Origin: Plantago major
Lineage: Eukaryota > Streptophyta > Magnoliopsida > Lamiales > Plantaginaceae
Assembly (NCBI GenBank): GCA_026545765.1
Contig: CM048839.1
Span: 47,476,677-47,540,676, forward strand
Direction: 5' to 3'
DNA: 64,000 bases
Made by a program: the position numbers and the translations under genes. A model generated the notes under the pieces. It was not told where the DNA came from, did not search any database, and saw nothing but the letters and a program-made list of their open reading frames with translations. Below, piece by piece: positions 46,691-59,200 of this stretch. Numbering within the stretch: the stretch's first letter is position 1; every line of letters begins with the position of its first letter.

Positions 46691-47358
46691 AAATATGGAA
46701 CGCAATACTCGCGTGCATATTTATAATGTAAATATTACCCGATTTTATAACTAAAATAAATATTTCACCTTGTGTTTTGAGAAGAGAGAGGAGATAGTAA
46801 ATTTTTTGTTCCGCTACCTATCATGTACATATTCCATGTTATAATAGTATATAGATAGAAGCATAGAAGATATAAATTTTAATGTCTTCATTGCAAATTC
46901 CTTATTGTGAACTGTCCAACGATAAGAGAGTTTGTTCTTTTTTCCTTTTCAATTTTCTAAGAGAGTTGGTATTATTTTTAAGTTTCTAAAGATATAATTG
47001 TAGTAGTCCGTGAATTGTGACTGTAAATGTAAATTGTTGCCAAAAAAATCAATGGAAAAAGAAAATATATTTAGTTAGCCAACTATCATGTATATCTTCC
47101 CTTTTATAATAGTATAGATACTAGCAACCTTGAAAACCTTGTTAGTTCTAGTTTTAGCTTTTGACTAGCAAACACATGACTCATTTAGACTAAGTAATGA
47201 AGTAGTACTCTTGGTCCTTATAGAATGTTTTAGCATGGACACTTTGAAAAGATGTACCTTATTGATTGATAGCTTAATAACTTGTATATGTGTTAGGTTC
47301 TCAAAAGCATGTAACTTTAATTTGTGTTCACCTGTTGAAGAAGACTTACTACTGACAC
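46691..47358. other. Intergenic, AT-rich, nothing recognised
   Basis: No ORF, repeat or RNA gene is supported in this stretch. Confidence 0.45.
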
Positions 47359-48109
47359 GTTGCGACCTAGATCACATAAAGCGAAATTCGCAAGCGGGGG
47401 CGGGAGCGAGAGCGGAATTCGACATTTTAAAAAATATACGAGAGTGTCATAATTCGATTATTAACTTGTTATTTTAAATTATTTATACATGTTGTAGTAT
47501 AATACTCGAGTTTATAAGAAATAAAATCTCTTCACATGATAGCATACAACCATTTATAAGTCCAATAAACATGCTGGCCCATTATTTTAAGCCCAAAACA
47601 CCTTACCTAACCCTAATATATCATCACTCTATTCTCCTCACTTACATCAGATCTGCCTTTCTCTTCTCTTCATTTTTTCCCATTCCTTTTCCTATGGCCA
47701 TTTGTTTGTCTTTCTTCGATTGAAGAAATTTATTTACACACACGGGTAGTTCATCTCCTCATTCTGTCTTTCTATCTCTCAATAATCTACTCTTAACTTG
47801 CTCATAGAAATGAGGAGGTTGCTTGAATTCATAATTGATATGGATATATGGTAAAGAACTCGATCAAAATTTGTTTTACAGGTAAATGTACTCTCTTCAT
47901 TTGCGTGCTATTTCTTTGACAGACATCCATGGACGAATTAACTTACATATTTTGGCTCAAATACAATGGACGAACTACTGAATCTTAGTTCACGTACTAA
48001 TATTTTCTAATCCGCATTAGAGCGCGCTCTGCGCTTCGAAAGCGACAAAGCGCGCTTCGAGCGAAATTCATTGGCATATAGGGACGCTTTATGTGACCTA
48101 GGTTGCGAC
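47359..48109. mobile_element. Possible terminal-inverted-repeat element carrying leader-like sequence
   Basis: The first 25 bp (GTTGCGACCTAGATCACATA...) and the inverse of the last 25 bp (GTCGCAACCTAGGTCACATA...) differ at three positions. Both ends continue into GCG-rich segments (AAGCGGGGGCGGGAGCGAG; AAAGCGCGCTTCGAG). The centre (about 47630-47800) is pyrimidine-rich like a plant 5' leader. No target duplication or transposase was seen, so the class is unknown. Confidence 0.45.
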
Positions 48110-49093
48110 TAGAAGACAAGTTACTAAAGACCCATACTGGGTGCACAAGCCTGCTGAGAAGAAGACATTTTCTCCAATGAAGAGTTTTCTCAGCAGCACA
48201 TTTGATCAAGTGAAAATCTTATTTACAGAGTAAGTTGATCAAGTCACTCACTGAAGAAGCACTCTACTGAATGATTTACTTACTAAAAAGTAATGTATCA
48301 ATTGAGAGAAAAAGATAAGTTGGTACAATTGGCCAAAAGACAAAATTGTATTCACCACCTAAAAGCAAGACTAATGAAGGATTACTAGACTAAAATTTTG
48401 TACCTTTAATATTACAATATAGCTCAACATATGAAATTGTTATCAAACGGATACAATTCGAATGAAGCTATTTCTCATGATAAATAGGAACACTTAGAGG
48501 CTGAAAAAACACACCTTGAGAATTATCAACACTCATTCCTACTATTGAAATAACACTCTCAAGCTCTCTAAGTTCATAAGTTCCAACAAGACTTAAGCTT
48601 TGTGAAACAACTTGTCAAGGAGTAGAAGAAGCTTTTAAGTAACGACTATGAAAGTGTTCTTTCTTCTGAACAAGAATGTTCTCAACCAAAAAAAAAAAAC
48701 TTAGTGATACTGCATAAATGGTCCGCCTCAAGTCCGAACGAGCATCCATGTAACTAAGTCTTTGAAGCGGTCGCAAGCGCGTCCTACGAGACCTCTGCAG
48801 CGGGCATCCTCCGGGCAAAGGGACATCGATGGAACCACCATTGGGCATTGGGGGTCAACCTATACATACCACACACTTGTTCATTAAATACACACAACTC
48901 ATTCACTATTGTACACATCACCATACACTTCATCCGCATCGAGTAAATCTCTATTCCGAGGAGCACTAGTATAGAGCATTGTACCCCTAATTCAAAAACA
49001 ATACAAGTTATAGTGCTTGTTACCATACATTTACCTATTATTGATCATTTACTTGCGACCATAATCACTCTTAAGAAATTTTTCATCATCATA
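48110..49093 (+). repeat. Probable LTR and flank of a plus-strand Gypsy element
   Basis: The position just before a Gypsy-type primer site (49094) implies LTR sequence here, but the left terminus was not found. No coding region is supported. Confidence 0.4.
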
Positions 49094-49110
49094 TTGGCGC
49101 TGTCTGTAGG
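49094..49110 (+). other. Gypsy primer-binding-site-like sequence
   Basis: TTGGCGCTGTCTGTAGG closely matches the site at 2700-2684 (minus strand). It precedes the gag ATG by 15 bp. Confidence 0.6.
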
Positions 49111-49124
49111 AATCATTACAACGA

Positions 49125-50760
49125 ATGATGGCAAAAACCAAGAGCAAGAAGACATCTGCTCCCGCTGCTGCTACCTCGGGAGAAAGCAGTCATCGGGAAG
49201 AAGACCAAAAAACGGTAGATAAAGGAGGTTCGATCGATGAAGATTACGATGTGGTAATGAAGAAAATGCGCAAAGGGCAAGGCTACCAAAGACAAGAGAA
49301 CCCAAGACTTATCGCCACTGTACAACCTGTGGTACCAACCCCTATTGCATATCCAGTCGTTTTGACGGTTCCCACTACCTCCGGGTTACTGACATTAGGG
49401 GTGTTCATTTCGGTAACGGTATACCGAACCGAAAAACCGAAAACCGAAATTGCAAAAATTATGAAAACCGAAAACCGAACCGAATTTATTTTTCGGTTCG
49501 GTACCATACCGAAAATTTCGGTAACGGTACGGTAAAAACCGAAAATACCGAAAAATTATTTTAAAAATGAAAAAATAACCTCGTTACGTTTCAATATTTG
49601 TTTTAATAACCTCCCTACATGAAAATATTTGCATGAAAATAAGCTCACAGTAGTTAGACTAGAAGAAGTAGTAGTTTGTTTTATCAAACTTAATTACTGT
49701 AACATGTGAGCAATGCATAAACATTGCATTCTTGTTATTTTATGTTAGTAATGTATAATTTTTGCTTTAATAAATAATGCAATACTCAATGAAATAAGGC
49801 CATACTTTTTCGACAATGTAAGAATATTTGGATTTTTTAAGAATTTCGGTTTTCGGTTCGGTTTCGGTAATTTTCGGTATTGTACCGAAAATTACCGAAA
49901 ACCGATTTGCTTAAAAATAGCAAACCGAAAACCGAACCCTTTGTTATCGGTTCGGTTTTTCGGTTCGGTTTTTCGGTTTTTTCGGTTTTTCGGTATTTTT
50001 GAACACCCCTAACTGACATCAATACTTCCAACCTTAAGGGCCCAACACCCACCGAATCGTCCCCTTTTAGAAATAGCTATACTACTTTGGAAATAGCTGG
50101 TCTTTTATTCTCGTCCTTTACGATCTAACTCTAGGAAAAATCTATGAACAACTTCGAAGTATTCGCGAATTTACATGCAGAAAAATTGTTACCGACATCA
50201 TCCCACCCTGTTCTCACCCCTCTACATGCGGAGCGGTCTAAAACCCTGAAGGAAGCCCTGCACGTCAACAAAGAAAGGCTGACAAATCTCCCTCCGACGC
50301 AAAGCTAGAGTAAGGTATGGACCCGAGACGGGCTCCAACAATCCAAATGGCTTCGTGCAACGGAGAAAACTCGAGGCGAAGTTCAACCATTGCCTGGGGG
50401 GGGGGGGGGCAAGAGGAGGATGAGGTCACAACGAGAAAGTCACATGTGGAGAATCTGAAATCCACGAGATTGACAGATAAGGAAGAAGGGTCATCCGGCA
50501 GGAGCCTTACAACAAACGTGATCGAAGGGATGAATCCTGAAACGAGAGAGGAGATACCGCAACTTCGGCATCGCGATGTACCGAACGGTCCCTGGGACGC
50601 GTGCATGAAGACATGATAAGGGAATAACTGTACATCCATGAGAAGGCCATTCGAACGGAACGGGAGAAGCTCGACAAGGTGCTACGAGCTAAGGAGATTG
50701 TGGACCTAGGGTAGGACGCAGCCCTAGCCCGATCTTTAGCATGATCAGAGTTGAGTGTGT
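49125..50760 (+). pseudogene. Gypsy gag N-terminal region, degenerate and interrupted by a MITE
   Basis: ATG at 49125 opens MAKTKSKKTSAPAAA..., a Lys/Ser/Ala-rich gag-like N-terminus placed right after the primer site. The frame is cut by the hAT-type MITE at 49396-50011. Beyond it, gag-like but broken text continues in other frames, with a G run of about 13 at 50398-50410. No protease or reverse transcriptase follows, because unrelated LTR sequence starts near 50836. Confidence 0.5.
49396..50011. mobile_element. hAT-type MITE with 8-bp duplication and CGGTTTT/AAAACCG arrays
   Basis: The ends TAGGGGTGTTCA and TGAACACCCCTA are exact inverses, and ACTGACAT flanks both sides (49388-49395 and 50012-50019). 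Both arms are built from short tandem units around ACCGAAAACCGAA and its complement, so the element can fold on itself. No coding content is seen. The 8-bp duplication indicates hAT. Confidence 0.93.
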
Positions 50761-50835
50761 GACGGGAACCATGCCCAACACAATACCTATTTACAAAGGA
50801 ACCACCTGCCCCTTTGAGCATGACACAGCCATGAC

Positions 50836-52260
50836 ATGTGCGATTTAACACACTTTTATACCCTTGTTTTTTTTGCCTAAGATTCAATATTTATATCATA
50901 TTATGACCAATTACCACTTTCTTGTATATTTTGTAGGTGATGATCATGTTTTCGAGGAATTGCAGGATTTACAGCACAAAAATGAGATATTTATGTCGAA
51001 TCCGAAAAAATAAGGAAATACGATGATTCAACCATATAAGGAGCTAGAGGAGTCCAATCGAGGCACATGAGCTAATGTTGCGAAGCTTATTCAAAATGCT
51101 AAAACTTCGTAGACGACCACTTTTCTAGATAATGAGGTTACGAAGTCAACAAATAATTTGAAAGACGAAACAACAAACATCTGCAAGGAATCGAAGCCGT
51201 GTAGCCCCCAAGGGGACCGTACACGGCCATTGCGGCCACCTAGTATCCGCAGTGAAGCTGCTGGTCACCAGTTTTGCTGGCCCAAGTCTGTTAATTATTT
51301 GGCCCGCCATCTTAAACCTTCCTTAATCCTTATACACATATGGCGATTTGGAGCATATTCTCACACTATATAAGAGCGCTTTGGGTCTCATAATTCATAC
51401 ACCGCAGCTCTCTTGAGAGAGAAAATCCTTCGAGAAGAGAACCCTAAACGAGCGAACCCTGGTCGTCAGCAATGAAGAAGAAGAAACCCTAGTTGTCAAT
51501 ACAATTGAAGAACGAAGAACGCAGTCGTCTAATAATAAGCATATGTTTTCTTAACTTTCTTTTATTAATTTAGTGATGATGTCTACATATGTTATGAGTA
51601 GCTAAACTTCCTTTAGTAAAGGTGAACCGTTGAAACTCTGATGTGTTACTTCTTTACATACCATGATGTATTAATCAATTAGTTTTTAACGTAATCCGTA
51701 TTTGCTCTTTATGCGTCTGACTCTCCACGTGAGGTATCATCTGACTGATTAGGTGTTGGTAGAGGTTTTACAAGATCTTGTGTGCGTTGTCTTAAAACGA
51801 GGGGCGATGGTGTGTTGAGTGACACAACACTATTGGTATAGCGCGAGGGTGTCTGGATTAACTGCAACTTGATCCTCATGGCACATCTCCTTGCAGCTGC
51901 TAGATGGTAAGTACGTTGTTTATTATTAAGTAGTTGGGAGTCGCACGGTAAGAGGGGAGGTTGGGGAACCTTTACGCCTTTTTATTATTGATAAACTTTA
52001 CTTTTTACGATTCACTATTATATACGACCCTGCATGCATGATAAATTTAGATTTGATTTCAAAAGCAACGATTGATAAACATGTTTACTTTTACGCACTT
52101 TAGAATAATCTGTGTTGTTAATTAATTGTTTGTTCATGTGCTAAGTGTCGGTGGAGAACGATATCCCGACTCAATTATCCACTATATTAATCATATTTGT
52201 GTAGAATAGTAGACTTCCAACATTATTATAAATTTAAATTTTTGCGTGTGATTAGAAACA
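50836..52260 (+). repeat. Diverged LTR of the same family as the solo LTR at 41041-42437
   Basis: The plus strand here follows the minus strand of the solo LTR over its length: TTTTGCCTAAGATTCAATAT, TTGTAGGTGATGATCATGTT, GAACCTTTACGCCTTT and GTGTCGGTGGAGAACGATAT all have counterparts in order. It starts near TGACATGTGCG (about 50836); its right end near 52260 is unclear. A TATATAAGAG TATA-like site is at about 51366-51375. Whether it is solo or half of a broken element is unknown. Confidence 0.7.
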
Positions 52261-52587
52261 GTTGAGTACAATGATATATGGTTTCTCAAGCACCCGTCAG
52301 AGCACCAGATCTTCTATGAAACCGCGATGGAAACTATTTTTTCATCACATTGCAGATGTGCCGACATAATATATTTTCATTGGCTAAAGGCTTGCTCACA
52401 AGTTTTTGGACTACATAACTAGAACAAACTTTCTATTTACATGCGAAACGAACTTAGAGAATTTAAAAAGTTATCTACTACTACTAGACAGTGATCAATC
52501 AAAACGCAAGCAGCAAACGAGTTTAATTCATGCAATAGAGGCTCGACTTGGGAGAAAGACTAAGACTCAGATGAAACAGGGAGGCAA

Positions 52588-52735
52588 GGCACATGGCCAC
52601 ACATAGACATGCAACCTAAGTGGCTCACCGACCACTTACTAAGAAAGCGATAAAGAAATAAGGCACACATGTCACACACAAACATGTAATCTTATGTGGC
52701 TCACCGACCACCACTAAGTAAGCAATAAACAACAA
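52588..52735. repeat. Two-copy tandem repeat, period about 74 bp
   Basis: The copies start GGCACATGG (52588) and GGCACACATG (52662), and both contain GTGGCTCACCGACCAC. It may be part of the LTR of the adjacent Athila-like element. Confidence 0.8.
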
Positions 52736-52740
52736 AAATC

Positions 52741-53832
52741 ACAAATATAAGAAATAAACCGCAATTCCTTCCCCAAACCTAAACTCTCACTCGTCTCGAG
52801 CATCGAGTTTAGGCTAGAAGAAAGAAAACAAAAACCCATAAATCCCATTAATTATATTACTAACTGCAAAAGAAAATAAAGACTCAACGGCCCCGGGGTG
52901 CCTCTCGGTAAGCGCCTTTTATTATAGTCGTTGGCTCGACTTTTGAGGCGTGCTGCTATCCATTATCAAACAAGAACGAATCATGTGCATCCTGCCCTCC
53001 ATGCTCAGTTTTTTGGAAGCCACCCTTAGCTCCTCTCCTCAAGTTCTTCAGAATCTCCACGATTCCCTGCAAACTAAAATTCAAGGAATTAGAAAAATTA
53101 AAAACTAGAAGGAACTAAGGGATCAGGAGGAAAGTAAAAATGAAAAATGGGGTTGAAACTCCCTGGCTAGTCTTGTATGTGAGCTGGGGCTAGCAAGTAC
53201 GAGTCACTCGAAAGTAGTGGAATGGAAAATAAATCCAATGGCATCGGCTCGGGTGTATCGGTGTCCTCAAGTGCCTGCTCCTCCATCTCCAAATAGTCGG
53301 AAACGGATTGTTCGGTCTCTTTATCGATCATGGCGGTGGATGTCTCCTCCTCCATAACCAACTCATCGCCAAACTCTCACAAACACCTTCAACTTTAATT
53401 TGGGATTTCTTCCTCCTGCACGATGGTAGTGGTAGTGGTTTCCGAATTTGGTTCAACTTCAAAGTTAGATTTCTCCTCCTCTTGTTTATCCCCGTCTTCA
53501 TATTCTTCGTCGAGCAGCATCGCATACTCCCTGATCAAGGCAACCAGATCCTCGATCGTGTCCTCGAGCTGCTGAGGAGTCAAGCTCGTCATTGTCCCTC
53601 CTGCGACTCTATTCACCATCTTCAGGCACACGCCTGTTATACTATTGCAGAAACTCCACATCATAACTCCCATTGTTAACCCATGGTTCTGATTCGCCCG
53701 TTGCAGACCTTTGAATCTATACCATGCTCTATCAAGTTTCTCTCCAGGAGGTTGTAAAAAACGACATATTATTGCTCCCGAGCCTGAAGTATGAAAAAAA
53801 ATTGCTATTAAAACTACGGAAAAATTACTCAA
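52741..53832 (-). mobile_element. Athila-like Gypsy remnant with a large internal deletion
   Basis: On the minus strand, a gag fragment (53832-53395: PPGEKLDRAWYRFKGL, then VNRVAGGTMTSLTPQQ, the pattern of Athila/Tat gag) is followed within a few hundred bases by sequence typical of the region after pol (about 52940-52880: GAGCCAACGACTATAATAAA, AGGCGCTTACCGAGAGGCA) and by a polypurine-like GTTTAGGTTTGGGGAAGG near 52785-52768. Protease, reverse transcriptase and integrase are absent, so most of the interior is lost. Confidence 0.65.
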
Positions 53833-54570
53833 GGTACCCTTTAAATTTGATCAAATTACATCTTCAACCCTAGATTTGAAAGAATTACACTATTGTCCAA
53901 AAAATGACCTACGAATTATTTCTAATTACATATGGGTCCAAAAGTCAACGAACCTGTTGGCATAAAGTTCCTATTTTATGATGTGGATGGGAAAGTTGAA
54001 GATATTCACCAAAATCCACTCATTAGTTTGACTTTATACTTTCTTTTATTCTTTCTATTTATTTCTCTTTCTCTTCAATTTTGCTACGTTTTAATGAAGT
54101 GCAGTCCAAGTCCCTGGAAAATATCTAATTCTCCACTGGTCACCCGAGTTCTCTAAAAATCTAAAACAAGTTCTTCAACTTTTAAATTGAATACAAATAT
54201 CAATCGAAATCGGAGCGAAGACCAAAGATGTAAACAAATCCCTAAAAATTAGCTCCGACGGAGCTGTCAAAACAGTCCCAATGGAGTTGTTATTAAGCTT
54301 CGCCAGAGCTATTTTTGGAGAAGAATAAGAGAAGAGAGAGGAGGAGTAGAAGAAGGGGGTTTGTTAATGTTTTATTTTATATTTTATTTATTATTTTTTT
54401 TATTTTACCTTCTTTGTATTTAGTTACATTAAAAATATTCCACCTGGAGAGTGCAAGTGATGACACGTGAAGGTTTGGGTAACGGGGAGGGGGGATATTT
54501 AATTGTTTCAAATCCGTGGATGAATCTGGTTTGGTGGTCAATTGCAGGGTATTGTATGTAATTATCCGTA
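53815..54570. mobile_element. Possible MITE with diverged inverted ends
   Basis: The left end TACGGAAAAATTACTCAAGG and the inverse of the right end TACGGATAATTACATACAAT are similar, and AATACCCT/GGTACCCT follow in each. Flanks are AAAAC and AAACC, not a convincing duplication. The size fits a Mutator-like MITE, but the class is uncertain. Confidence 0.4.
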
Positions 54571-55529
54571 AAACCAATCCAAAAATTAATTAATTCATAA
54601 ACTAAGTAAGTAGCTAATTCTTTAATTGTAGCAATCTATTTTTATACTCATTTACCTGAATAATTGTGATAATTCCAGTCGTAAAGCTTTTGTTAAAATG
54701 GAAGGAGTAATAAATTTCATTTATCATCTTACTAAATCTTAACTATCCAAAAAGTCATCTCCATTACCTAAAATAAAGTTGCCCATTCCATAGGGTACCC
54801 TCGTCCTCTCGTGGACCGAGGTACGACCCTTAGGTACGATAACATTACTCATATAGTACTACTTTTCGGGTGATATAATGACACACACCACAAACCAACA
54901 AAAACTCTAGGAAGTCACATACATCCCTTATTTTATTTTCTTCCCCTAGTATTATTTGAAAACTTTAATTTGATTTACTTATTTAAGTTTATAATATAAA
55001 TAAATAAATGTTTATAATTTAAAAATGTTAGTTAGTGTTAAATAAGTATGAATGTAACGCGATTCGAATTAATAATCGATCGTTTCGATCCTTTAAATTT
55101 GATTTCTTATAAGACCTTTTCGGATGATATGCTGGCCCAACCATACAAACACAAGTCCTAAGATTCCTAAGTTTGCTTCAGAGCAAGCACGCTTAACTCT
55201 GGAGTTCTTATATGTGGATTATCGAAAAGAAAATCACACCTTGTTGGTATGAGTAGCGTTCTCGATTGGGATAAGCTATCCGAACTTGACTGAAACTTTA
55301 AAGCGTTAGTTATTCAAAATTTTATATTAAAGAAAACGCCAAAACTAGAAAAGAATGAAACCTATGAATAGAGAAAAGAAGAAAGATGAGGGAGTAAAGG
55401 TATAAATCGAGTGAAGTTGGAGGGAGTGAATTGGAAATAGGGAAGCACATTTTGAATTGAAAACCAAATCTGTGGAGACGATATAAAATATGAAAAATTG
55501 CAAACAGAGTCCTAGGTTCCATTCCAGAT
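54571..55529. other. Intergenic region upstream of the ALY gene
   Basis: No gene is supported. It presumably contains the ALY promoter; I see no convincing TATA box. Confidence 0.45.
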
Positions 55530-56292
55530 TAAGTTTTGCCGCCTCCTAAATCAAAACAAGGAAGGAGGAATCACAATTTTCCCACAAATCTCCGATTCAC
55601 TTGTTTTCCCCAAATCGCTGAAGAAGACGAAGAAGAAGAAGAAGAAGAAGAAGAAGAAGAAGAAGAAAGAAGAAAGATCGATTCGAACAACAACTGCTGT
55701 GGCCCTTCCCTTCAGTCAGCACATCGGTGAGCCTCATCTAAACCATAAATTCACTTGATTTTAGCTACAGCCTCCAACTCCAATTCTAGGTTTCTGAATT
55801 CGATTCTATCTGTGGAAATCGTGTTTTTCGGTTACAATTCAGATTTTATTTGGTTACAATTGATTTTTTGAAACGATCAGCATCGTTTTTGTTTTGTGCT
55901 TTGGTCTGGAAAAGCAAGGTTCTGATGATAATTGATCTTGGGGGTTTAGTAACGATCAGCAACGAGGAGTTCTTATGATTTTGATGACTGAAAAAAGAAT
56001 TAATCGGTGTGCGATTGTTGTGTGGTACTGACGGCTGAGCTGATTTTGTTGATTTTGGTTTATGTTTATAATTTGTGTTCTGTCGGTGTTCTCTATGTAT
56101 GTATGACTAGTTTGCCCATGGTTAACGGTTACGTGAATGGAAAAAATAATGTGGTTTTGTTTATGCGACGTTTGAGAAACGTCGGTACTCTATGTCTGCC
56201 CCAGATCACTGATGTTTGCTTGAGTGAAGTAATGTAGTATTACAGATTTTGAATTTGCATTTTCATTGATCTAGGTTCTGTTTTAGCTGATA
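55530..56292 (+). promoter_or_regulatory. 5' UTR of the ALY gene with a leader intron and (GAA)n tract
   Basis: A leader exon probably ends at 55726 (CACATCG before GTGAGCC), and exon 2 starts after TTTTAG at 56287, six bases before the ATG. A GAA microsatellite of about 15 units lies in the leader (55621-55668). The transcript start is not defined. Leader introns are common in plant regulatory genes and often raise expression. Confidence 0.5.
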
Positions 56293-59200
56293 ATGGGGCC
56301 ACCGAGAAAGAATAGAAGCGTGAACAAGAAGTATTCGTATATGAACGAGGTATCTCCTAGCAAAGATGGAGATGCTGCTAAAAAAGGCAGTCGGGTGAGC
56401 TTTCTGATATGTTCATTGGGTTTCCTGCTTTGGTTTAAAAGTCTTAGAAATGGAGTAGTTCTCGAGAAATTCATTTTAGTGTTCGTACTCTGTGTGGTGG
56501 TGAGATTGCTTTTTTCTCTGCAGTATTACTGTATTAGTGTTGCTCAAGACACAAGTTACAGACAAGTCTCACAAGTCACATGATTTATTAAACACTTCAG
56601 ACTGTTATTGAGATTTCAACACTGCTTCTATCTCGCACACACTTTATTGAGATAGTCAGGCTATTCCTTCCACCCTATCCATGCTCATATGAAGCAGTGT
56701 TCCTATGTGGCTTAGCAGAAAATTTCTTTTCAAAAAACTTAAATGGTCAGAGGGGTTTGTGTCCTAAGCTTACAGCTCAAATGGATATCAATTGGTTTTG
56801 TGTCCATACACATGATATTATTCTTTCAAGCATCAGAAACTACTATTGCAATTGCGATGTACACGGATGAAGAATGAAATGGCTGTTTAGTTGCATTAGA
56901 AACTTTCATCCAATCACTCTCTGGAATGTATACACTATATTGTTTTTCATCTATGCATTATCATAATGATCATTTGTTCTTTTCTTTTTTCATCACAGAA
57001 AAGAAAGTTGCATGACTCGCTTGGGCCTCGATGGACCACGGAAGAGCTAACTCGGTTTTATGATGCTTATCGCAAGCATGGGAAAGACTGGAAAAAGGTT
57101 GGTTTGGAGTTTCATTTGAGGACCATTGAGTCAATTGGATAAAGCAGTGACTGACTTGGGTCTTAGAATTATTTTATTTAATCCTATATGATTCTTATGA
57201 ATGGACGCAACTACAACTATAGAAGGAAAATATAAATACAGAAGGTTATGTTTGGCGCAATAACTCATGTTTTTCTCTGTTAACCAAGTTTTTTTTATTG
57301 CTAATAATTTGCTGTCTGTTCTTTTTTTTTGTAACAGGTTGTTGGTGCTGTGCGGAATAGAACTTCGGAAATGGCTGAGACCCTCTACACGATGAATAGG
57401 GTAATGTGGTTTCTGATTTTGTCTTTTGTTGTCACCTATCTTACCACTGTTCGGTCCTAAAAACTGGTCATTCGTTTTGTGCGGAACGTTTTTTCATATG
57501 AAGATACCCATTCTTAGCCTGTATATGGCTTTGTATTGACACACACACACATGGTGTATAATACACTTCTACCTATGTTCTCATATAACATGAGAACTTG
57601 TAAAATTTCTTATTGGGAACATCAAGATGTAAATCAATCTATCCTTTCATTGTAATATTATATATTTAGAGCTGTTCTCTTCCTGAAAATAACTTTATAG
57701 AGTATGAGGTACTGGAGTTGATGAGTCGTTGGCTATTTGATGTTACTTTGTGGTGTGGCGAGGCATTGTTGGTTATTGGAACATTATCTGAGACTGTCTA
57801 TATTAGTTCAACAATCATATTTTCTGCTCTGGAATTTATGCTTTGTGTTTAAGGCAAGGGTAATAAACCTGAACAGGTTGTGAATTGGGGGTGTTTAAGG
57901 CAAGGGTAATTTTTCTCTTTCACTCTCTCTAGGTTTCTTTCTTTCCTTTCTTTTTTTCTTTCCTTTTTCTACTTCATGTTGATGGTACTAGATCATAAGT
58001 AGAAGAATCAAGTACAAAGCTTACAATAATTCCAAAGTTCATTACAGTGTTGACATTTCAATGCCAAGGCACACTTCTTACAAAAGTTGTAGATGCTTAG
58101 GCTGCAACTGTGACTTAACAGCACACTTACTTTCAGCTTTACAATTGCAGGCATACTTATCCCTTCCACATGGAACTGCTTCTGCGGCTGGATTGATTGC
58201 TATGATGACTGATCACTACAGCAATTTGGTGAGATGATTTTATGCAACAAATACTGTCATTCTACATTCAAATGATCCTGTGTCAAACTAATTTTTACGA
58301 GTCCTTAGAGTTCTTCCTAATGTGACATACTGGTCATTTGGTGCTGTTCTTGGCAGTTAGGCATTGCTCAGCATTGCATTGCCTGATGCTCTTTTGGCAC
58401 ACTACTGCATTATAAATACATTTAATGTTGAAGTATTGGACATAATTAACAATACTCATTGTTTTTGTTAATAGTAATTAGTAACCACAGTTGTTTGAAT
58501 TCCACAAATAGGTGTTTCATAAATCTGAAACTAAATATCCCAATGTATTTTCACCATTTGGTGGAACTGGAGTGGATTTCTCTTAATAACCTATTAAGTT
58601 CTTAGACAAGTTGATCTTGGTATGACAGGCAGGAAGTGACAGTGATCAGGAAAGCAATGATGGAGTAGGATCATCTAGAAAGACGCAAAAGCGTGCTCGT
58701 GTAAAAGTTCAGCCTGCTTCCTCTAGAGCACAGGATGATCAAGTAGTTTCTCATTCACAGGCTGTAGACTATGGTTGCCTTTCATTGTTGAAGAAGAAAC
58801 GCTCAGGAGGTATGCTATATGCAATAAAGTAGGACTGTTAATAGCCCCTTTGGAGACTCAAAATTTTCTTGTTCGATGTACTATTTTGCGTAGTTCTTAA
58901 ATACTCAGCCTTTTAAAATCTAAGTGGTGTACAGGAACATACAAATACATGAACTTTTAATATGTAGGCATATACTCCCGCCGTTCCGAATTAACTTCCC
59001 ACTTTCCATTTTGTGACGTCCCAATTTCAACTTCTCATCCCTTTAATGGAAAATTTATCTCCTACTTTATTCACTATCTCTCCTACTTTATTCAATCTAT
59101 TTCTTACTTTATTACCATCCCTCCTACTTGTATCACTTTTTTCTTAAAACTTGTGTCCGGGCCCGCGGGTAATTGAATCCAGGACGGAGGGAGTATATCA

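Noticed and set aside
53308..53679. Plus-strand ORF of 123 codons
   Set aside because: It is antisense to the Athila-like gag fragment on the minus strand and has no family similarity.
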